Shown: positions 51,401 through 54,761 of the stretch, one piece after another
How the letters are laid out: each line of letters begins with the position of its first letter
Position numbering within the stretch: position 1 is the first letter of the stretch
Source: Roseateles aquatilis
GTDB lineage: Bacteria; Pseudomonadota; Gammaproteobacteria; Burkholderiales; Burkholderiaceae_C
Assembly (NCBI RefSeq): GCF_002205645.1
Contig: NZ_NIOF01000023.1
Coordinates: 1 to 54,761 of the forward strand
Length of the DNA: 54,761 nucleotides
Direction: 5' to 3'
Made by a program: the position numbers and the translations under genes
Notes under the pieces: model-generated
Told to the model about the DNA's origin: nothing
What the model saw: only the letters and a program-made list of their open reading frames with translations
Databases searched by the model: none

Positions 51401-52060
51401 ATGAACACCATCACCGACAACAACGACGCGCCCCACCCCGCCCCGCAGCCGCCGCTGGCCGAGCCCGCGATCCCGGCGGCGCCCGCCATCGAGCCCGCGA
51501 TCGAACCCGCCCCGCCGGCGCCGGTCGCCGTCAAGACGCGTTACGACGGCGTGGCGATGCTCTTCCACTGGGTCCTGGCGATCGCGATCATCTGCGCCTT
51601 CTCGGTCGGCTGGTACATGTCGGACCTGCCGTTCTCGCTGACCCGGCTCAAGCTCTTCAACTGGCACAAGTGGGCCGGGGTGACGATCCTGGCGCTGTCG
51701 GCGCTGCGCCTGCTGTGGCGCCTGGCCCATCGTCCGCCGGTCGACCTGCCGATGCCGGCCTGGCAGAAGCTGGGCGCGCACGCGGTGCACTGGCTGCTCT
51801 ACGCCGCGTTCTTCGCGGTGCCGCTGAGCGGCTGGGCCTACAGCTCCGCGGCCGGCTTCCCGATCGTGTGGTTCGGCGTGCTGCCGCTGCCGGACTTCGT
51901 CTCGCCGGACAAGGCGCTCGCCCAGACGCTCAAGCAGGTCCACCAGGTTTTCGCCTATGGCCTGGGCCTGCTGGTCCTTGCCCACCTTGGCGCCGTGGTC
52001 AAACACGTCGTCATCGACAAGGACGGCCTGCTTGGACGCATGCTCCCGGGCCGCGCCTGA
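51401..52060 (+). CDS. Cytochrome b561 family protein
   Basis: A 219-residue inner-membrane diheme cytochrome. After a Pro/Ala-rich N-terminal extension of about 40 residues come four transmembrane helices; heme-ligand histidines appear in MLFHWVLAIAI, FNWHKWAGVTI, AHAVHWLLYAAFF and LKQVHQVFAYGLGLLVLAHLG. It probably passes electrons between quinone and a periplasmic partner such as superoxide or a YceI-type carrier. It heads a three-gene run with two YceI genes, a common arrangement in this order. Confidence 0.93.
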   Translation: MNTITDNNDAPHPAPQPPLAEPAIPAAPAIEPAIEPAPPAPVAVKTRYDGVAMLFHWVLAIAIICAFSVGWYMSDLPFSLTRLKLFNWHKWAGVTILALSALRLLWRLAHRPPVDLPMPAWQKLGAHAVHWLLYAAFFAVPLSGWAYSSAAGFPIVWFGVLPLPDFVSPDKALAQTLKQVHQVFAYGLGLLVLAHLGAVVKHVVIDKDGLLGRMLPGRA

Positions 52061-52136
52061 GCGGCCCCTGCCAGCCGACATCGCCCGCCGGACCGATCGC
52101 CGACAACACCTGACCCCGCACACCGCAGAGGACCTC

Positions 52137-52781
52137 ATGACCCCACGACTGGCCACCCATCTTTCCCTGACCGCGCTGTCGGCGCTGACCGCCGCGCTGA
52201 TGCTGGCCGCGCCCGCCATGGCGCAGACCAAGCCGGCGGCCAAGCCCGCGGCCGCCGCCCCCGCGCCAGCCGCCGCAGCGGCGCCGAAGCTGGTGCCCGC
52301 GCAAAGCGACATCGCCTTCACTTTCCGGCAGATGGGCGTGCCGGTGGAGGGCCACTTCAAGCGCTTCGACGCGCAACTGGCCTTCGATCCGAAGAACGCC
52401 GCCGCCGGCAAGGTGACGCTGACCATCGAACTGGGCAGCGCCACCATCGGCGATGCCGCCACCGATGCCGAGCTGGTGAAGCCCGAGTGGTTCGACACCA
52501 AGAAGATTCCGACCGGCACCTTCCAGAGCTCCTCGATCAAGACGCTGGGCGGCGGCAAATTCGAGGTTGCCGGCAAGCTGTCGATCAAGGGCCAGGCGCA
52601 GGACGTCGTCGTGCCGGTGGCCCTGACGCAGGCCGGCGGCACGACCACCGCGGTCGGCTCGTTCGCCATCAAGCGCCTGGACTTCAAGATCGGCGAAGGC
52701 GAGTGGAAGGACACCTCGATGGTGGCCAACGACGTCCAGGTGAAGTTCAAGCTCGCCTTCACCGGCATGGCGCCGCTCTGA
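52137..52781 (+). CDS. Periplasmic YceI-like protein with Ala/Pro linker
   Basis: A 214-residue exported lipocalin-fold protein. A signal peptide ends at PAMAQ (about residue 30), followed by an Ala/Pro/Lys linker (KPAAKPAAAAPAPAAAAAP) and the YceI barrel: SDIAFTFRQMGVPVEGHFKRF, LTIELGSATIGD, PTGTFQSSSIK, KLSIKGQAQDVVVPV. YceI proteins bind isoprenoid quinones or similar amphiphiles. The start 52137 has AGAGGA upstream. It sits between cytochrome b561 and a second YceI gene and diverges strongly from the latter. Confidence 0.92.
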   Translation: MTPRLATHLSLTALSALTAALMLAAPAMAQTKPAAKPAAAAPAPAAAAAPKLVPAQSDIAFTFRQMGVPVEGHFKRFDAQLAFDPKNAAAGKVTLTIELGSATIGDAATDAELVKPEWFDTKKIPTGTFQSSSIKTLGGGKFEVAGKLSIKGQAQDVVVPVALTQAGGTTTAVGSFAIKRLDFKIGEGEWKDTSMVANDVQVKFKLAFTGMAPL

Positions 52782-52854
52782 TTCCAGATCCCCCGACCGG
52801 TCCGGGTCCCTGCCCGGTCCTTCTTTTCACAGTCAACGAAACGGACCCACCACC

Positions 52855-53424
52855 ATGAAGAAAGCCCTGCTGCTCGCCTCCCTGATCGCCGTCGCCGGCC
52901 TGGCCCAGGCCCAGAGCTCGACCTACGCGATCGACCCGACGCACACCTACGCCACGTTCGAGATCAAGCACTTCGGCACCTCGACCAACCGTGCCCGCTT
53001 CGACAAGAAGGAAGGCACCGTGCAGTTCGACAAGGCGGGCAAGACCGGCAAGGTCGAGATCACCCTCGACGTGGACAGCATCGACAGCGGCTTCTCCAAG
53101 TTCGACAGCCACCTGAAGAGCCCCGACGTCTTCGACGTCGCGAAGTTCCCGACCGCCAAGTTCGTCAGCACGAAGTTCAACTTCTCCGGCGACAAGGTCG
53201 CGACCGTGGACGGCGAGCTGACGCTCAAGGGCAAGACCGCGCCGATCACGCTGAAGGCCGTCAACTTCAACTGCTACGACAACCCGATGCTCAAGCGCGA
53301 GGTCTGCGGCGGCGACTTCGAGACCGTGTTCGACCGCACGCAGTTCGGCGTCGACTACGGCGTCCAGTACGGCTTCCCCAAGGAGGTGAAGGTCGTCATC
53401 CAGGTCGAGGCGATCAAGCAGTAA
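52855..53424 (+). CDS. Periplasmic YceI family protein
   Basis: A 189-residue canonical YceI protein. The signal peptide MKKALLLASLIAVAGLAQAQ is followed by YAIDPTHTYATFEIKHFGTS, the textbook YceI start, then DSIDSGFSKFDSHLKSPDVF, FPTAKFVSTKF, GELTLKGKTAPITLKAV and FDRTQFGVDYG. Two cysteines (NCYD, VCGG) may pair in a disulfide. Likely a quinone-like lipid carrier working with the upstream cytochrome b561. A strong terminator follows 30 bp after the stop. Confidence 0.96.
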   Translation: MKKALLLASLIAVAGLAQAQSSTYAIDPTHTYATFEIKHFGTSTNRARFDKKEGTVQFDKAGKTGKVEITLDVDSIDSGFSKFDSHLKSPDVFDVAKFPTAKFVSTKFNFSGDKVATVDGELTLKGKTAPITLKAVNFNCYDNPMLKREVCGGDFETVFDRTQFGVDYGVQYGFPKEVKVVIQVEAIKQ

Positions 53425-53453
53425 TCCCCTCGGATTCCTCGCACCGATGCAGG

Positions 53454-53477
53454 AAGGCCCGCGCGAGCGGGCCTTTT
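53454..53477 (+). terminator. Intrinsic terminator of the cytochrome b561-YceI operon
   Basis: AAGGCCCGC-GCGA-GCGGGCCTT followed by TTG: a 9-bp GC-rich stem, tetraloop and TTTT run (53474-53477), 30 bp after the last YceI stop. It also separates this operon from the convergent Abi-like gene. Confidence 0.9.
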
Positions 53478-53498
53478 GCGTTGGGCGTCGCACCTCCA

Positions 53499-54395
53499 TC
53501 ACGCAGCTGGCAGCAGCACGTCTTGGGACGTCATGGGCATCAAATGGGCACTGGTGGCGTGTTTCGTCATGAATGCCCTGACGGCGTGGGTCGTGCAAAG
53601 GCGATTGAACCAATTCCAGGCGAAGGACGCGCGATAGCTGGCCGCCGCATCGGGAGAGCACCACGCCAGCAGGTCATACATGTCAGCGTGGAAAGCGCGA
53701 AGCGCAGCGACGGTGTGACTCCAATGTTTGACGGGTGCGCCACCGGGGGTCACCCAGTGAGGTTTCCAGATGGGCTCGAAGTGGCAGACACGGTTTCTCA
53801 ACTGCTGCAACCGCTTGAGACGGAGAACGAGTTCACGTCGGTTGGACTCGTGGCTCCAGTGTTGAGGCCTCGAGTGCGGATGATGCGCGAAGACATCCGT
53901 AAATGTTCGCGGCGCCCACCTGTTCGACAGACCTTCAAGCAAGTTTGGCCAGAACCCGAACGACAAAGCCGCGACGACGGCATCGGGCGAGGGTTGCGGC
54001 TGTTTGCGCACGGGTGGTTGCCCCTCGGACAGCAGCATCTCCACGCGCTCCAGGGATTTCCCACGCAGCGCCAACCCGCCGGTTCGTGCGCGGTCGTACC
54101 AGGGGAACGTCTCCTGGCCGCGGCCCGAAGACTGGAGCGAAAGAGAACGGTGGATGGCGTTCCTCAATACGACTTCGACCAGCCCCACGAACGGGTGAAC
54201 GCTCGCACCGAGTGCCTGAGCCCACAGATAGCTCCCGAGGTGGGCATCGTCCGACGCCGGCTTGAACATGGCGCCATAGGGCGCGAGCCGAGCCGTCGAC
54301 AGGCTCGACAGCACTTGCCTCACATCGACACCACCGACGGCTCGTGCCTCGCCGTCGGAAATCAACGGGGTTGACTGGCATTGGATTTGACTCAT
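53499..54395 (-). CDS. Abi-like protein (HEPN type), candidate abortive-infection factor
   Basis: A 298-residue protein of the Abi_2/AbiD-F-like group. Key marks are SSLSTARLAPYGAMF near the N-terminus, VHPFVGLVEVVLRNAIHRSL (residues about 67-86) and LKRLQQLRNRVCHFEPIW, where R200-x4-H205 is the HEPN ribonuclease signature. Such proteins cleave RNA during phage infection and kill or stall the cell. The start at 54395 lacks a strong ribosome binding site; an in-frame extension reaches 54443. It is alone, with no antitoxin or methylase partner in view, and lies beside a possible insertion sequence, which fits an accessory defence gene. Confidence 0.75.
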   Translation of the reverse strand: MSQIQCQSTPLISDGEARAVGGVDVRQVLSSLSTARLAPYGAMFKPASDDAHLGSYLWAQALGASVHPFVGLVEVVLRNAIHRSLSLQSSGRGQETFPWYDRARTGGLALRGKSLERVEMLLSEGQPPVRKQPQPSPDAVVAALSFGFWPNLLEGLSNRWAPRTFTDVFAHHPHSRPQHWSHESNRRELVLRLKRLQQLRNRVCHFEPIWKPHWVTPGGAPVKHWSHTVAALRAFHADMYDLLAWCSPDAAASYRASFAWNWFNRLCTTHAVRAFMTKHATSAHLMPMTSQDVLLPAA

Positions 54396-54713
54396 CGGAC
54401 TCGACTCGCTAACCTCTCGCGCCGTAGGCACTGTGGATCCCACTCCCGCACCTCGCGCAGGTACCTAAGCCGGTGATGCCCCCAGCAGCAGCAGAGCAAG
54501 ACGCCACCCTCGGGTGGCGTTGAGCTTTTCGGGTCTTCAAATCGAGGGGCGACGGCCGGTCCATATGGTCTGCCGCGCGCCATTCAGCCGCCAGCCATTT
54601 CGTCGCCCACGTCGTCGGCAATTGACTGATTCCGACTGACAACGGAGCCTCACCGCGGGACCTGTCCTGAATTTTGTGTGCGAGGCATAACATGACCCGA
54701 CCCCGGAGCATTT
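54396..54713. other. Gene-free junction next to a probable insertion sequence
   Basis: No coding frame is convincing on either strand. A hairpin with a short T-run is at 54501-54520. From about 54658 the sequence GGGACCTGTCCTGAATTTTG and the following TGTGCGAGGC resemble the terminal inverted repeat and leader of IS256-family elements as I recall them; the partial open frame at 54714 would be its transposase start. Confirming the element needs the sequence beyond the window. Confidence 0.45.
54501..54520. terminator. Hairpin with short T-run
   Basis: ACGCCACCC-TC-GGGTGGCGT (9-bp perfect arms) is followed on the plus strand by TGAGCTTTTC. It may end transcription of something upstream on the plus strand, but no plus-strand gene is seen between 53499 and here, so it may be a remnant. 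Confidence 0.45.
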
Positions 54714-54761
54714 ATGCCAATCGACAAACCGCTGAGCAAGACCAAGCTGAGGAACGCCGCG
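54714..54761 (+). CDS. Start of a cut-off gene, probably an IS transposase
   Basis: ATG at 54714 opens MPIDKPLSKTKLRNAA and runs off the window end. GGAGCA lies 7 bases upstream. The basic N-terminus and the preceding IS256-like terminal sequence suggest a mutator-type transposase, but 16 residues cannot prove it. Confidence 0.35.
   Translation, partial: MPIDKPLSKTKLRNAA

Overview
The window is GC-rich, densely coded DNA with frequent 1-4 bp stop/start overlaps. Protein types (ApaG, PsuK/PsuG, cytochrome b561 followed by two YceI proteins, a fused 1185-residue indolepyruvate oxidoreductase, a GH18 chitinase) point to a betaproteobacterium of the order Burkholderiales, most like the Roseateles/Mitsuaria group. 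The genus is inference; no rRNA, tRNA or CRISPR array was seen.

Left part (1-12.4 kb): a scarred edge with a possible IS transposase tail and a broken minus-strand gene; a sigma-54 activator divergent from an aldehyde dehydrogenase, with a clear -24/-12 promoter and a perfect upstream palindrome; a pseudouridine degradation pair (psuK, psuG) behind a palindromic operator and an apparently leaderless promoter; an RND efflux adaptor and pump; tag (3-methyladenine glycosylase).

Middle (12.5-33 kb): an unknown 894-residue protein ending in a CaaX-type motif (a candidate injected effector); LMW tyrosine phosphatase with rpe; a solute-binding protein; apaG with a 'SpecificRecomb' family membrane protein; mltA sharing its start site with a 39-residue membrane protein; DUF427; a DUF2157/GDYXXLXY membrane pair; a dienelactone hydrolase; an M28 peptidase; a YciI-like protein; mgsA; a GH18 chitinase; two secreted proteins, one with a metzincin-type zinc motif; an EamA exporter; and a bacteriocin precursor with a double-glycine leader, followed by a small membrane protein that could be its immunity protein.

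Right part (33-54.8 kb): an Lrp-type regulator divergent from the fused indolepyruvate oxidoreductase with a palindrome between them; a DUF2167 protein coupled to an M50 site-2 protease; a possible NlpC/P60-like hydrolase; a CYTH-CHAD protein with a Lys/Ala repeat tail; a small gene frameshifted at a run of seven C; a three-gene minus-strand unit (hybrid histidine kinase, giant GMC oxidoreductase/alpha-beta hydrolase fusion, PhoD-like phosphatase); a PhnZ-type HD protein; cytochrome b561 with two YceI proteins ending in a clear terminator; an Abi-like HEPN protein; and, at the right edge, what looks like the left end of an insertion sequence.

Strongest leads for new biology are the CaaX-ended protein (12541-15225), the bacteriocin pair (32694-33174), the kinase/GMC-hydrolase/PhoD unit (42435-50270) and the C7 frameshift (42270-42276).
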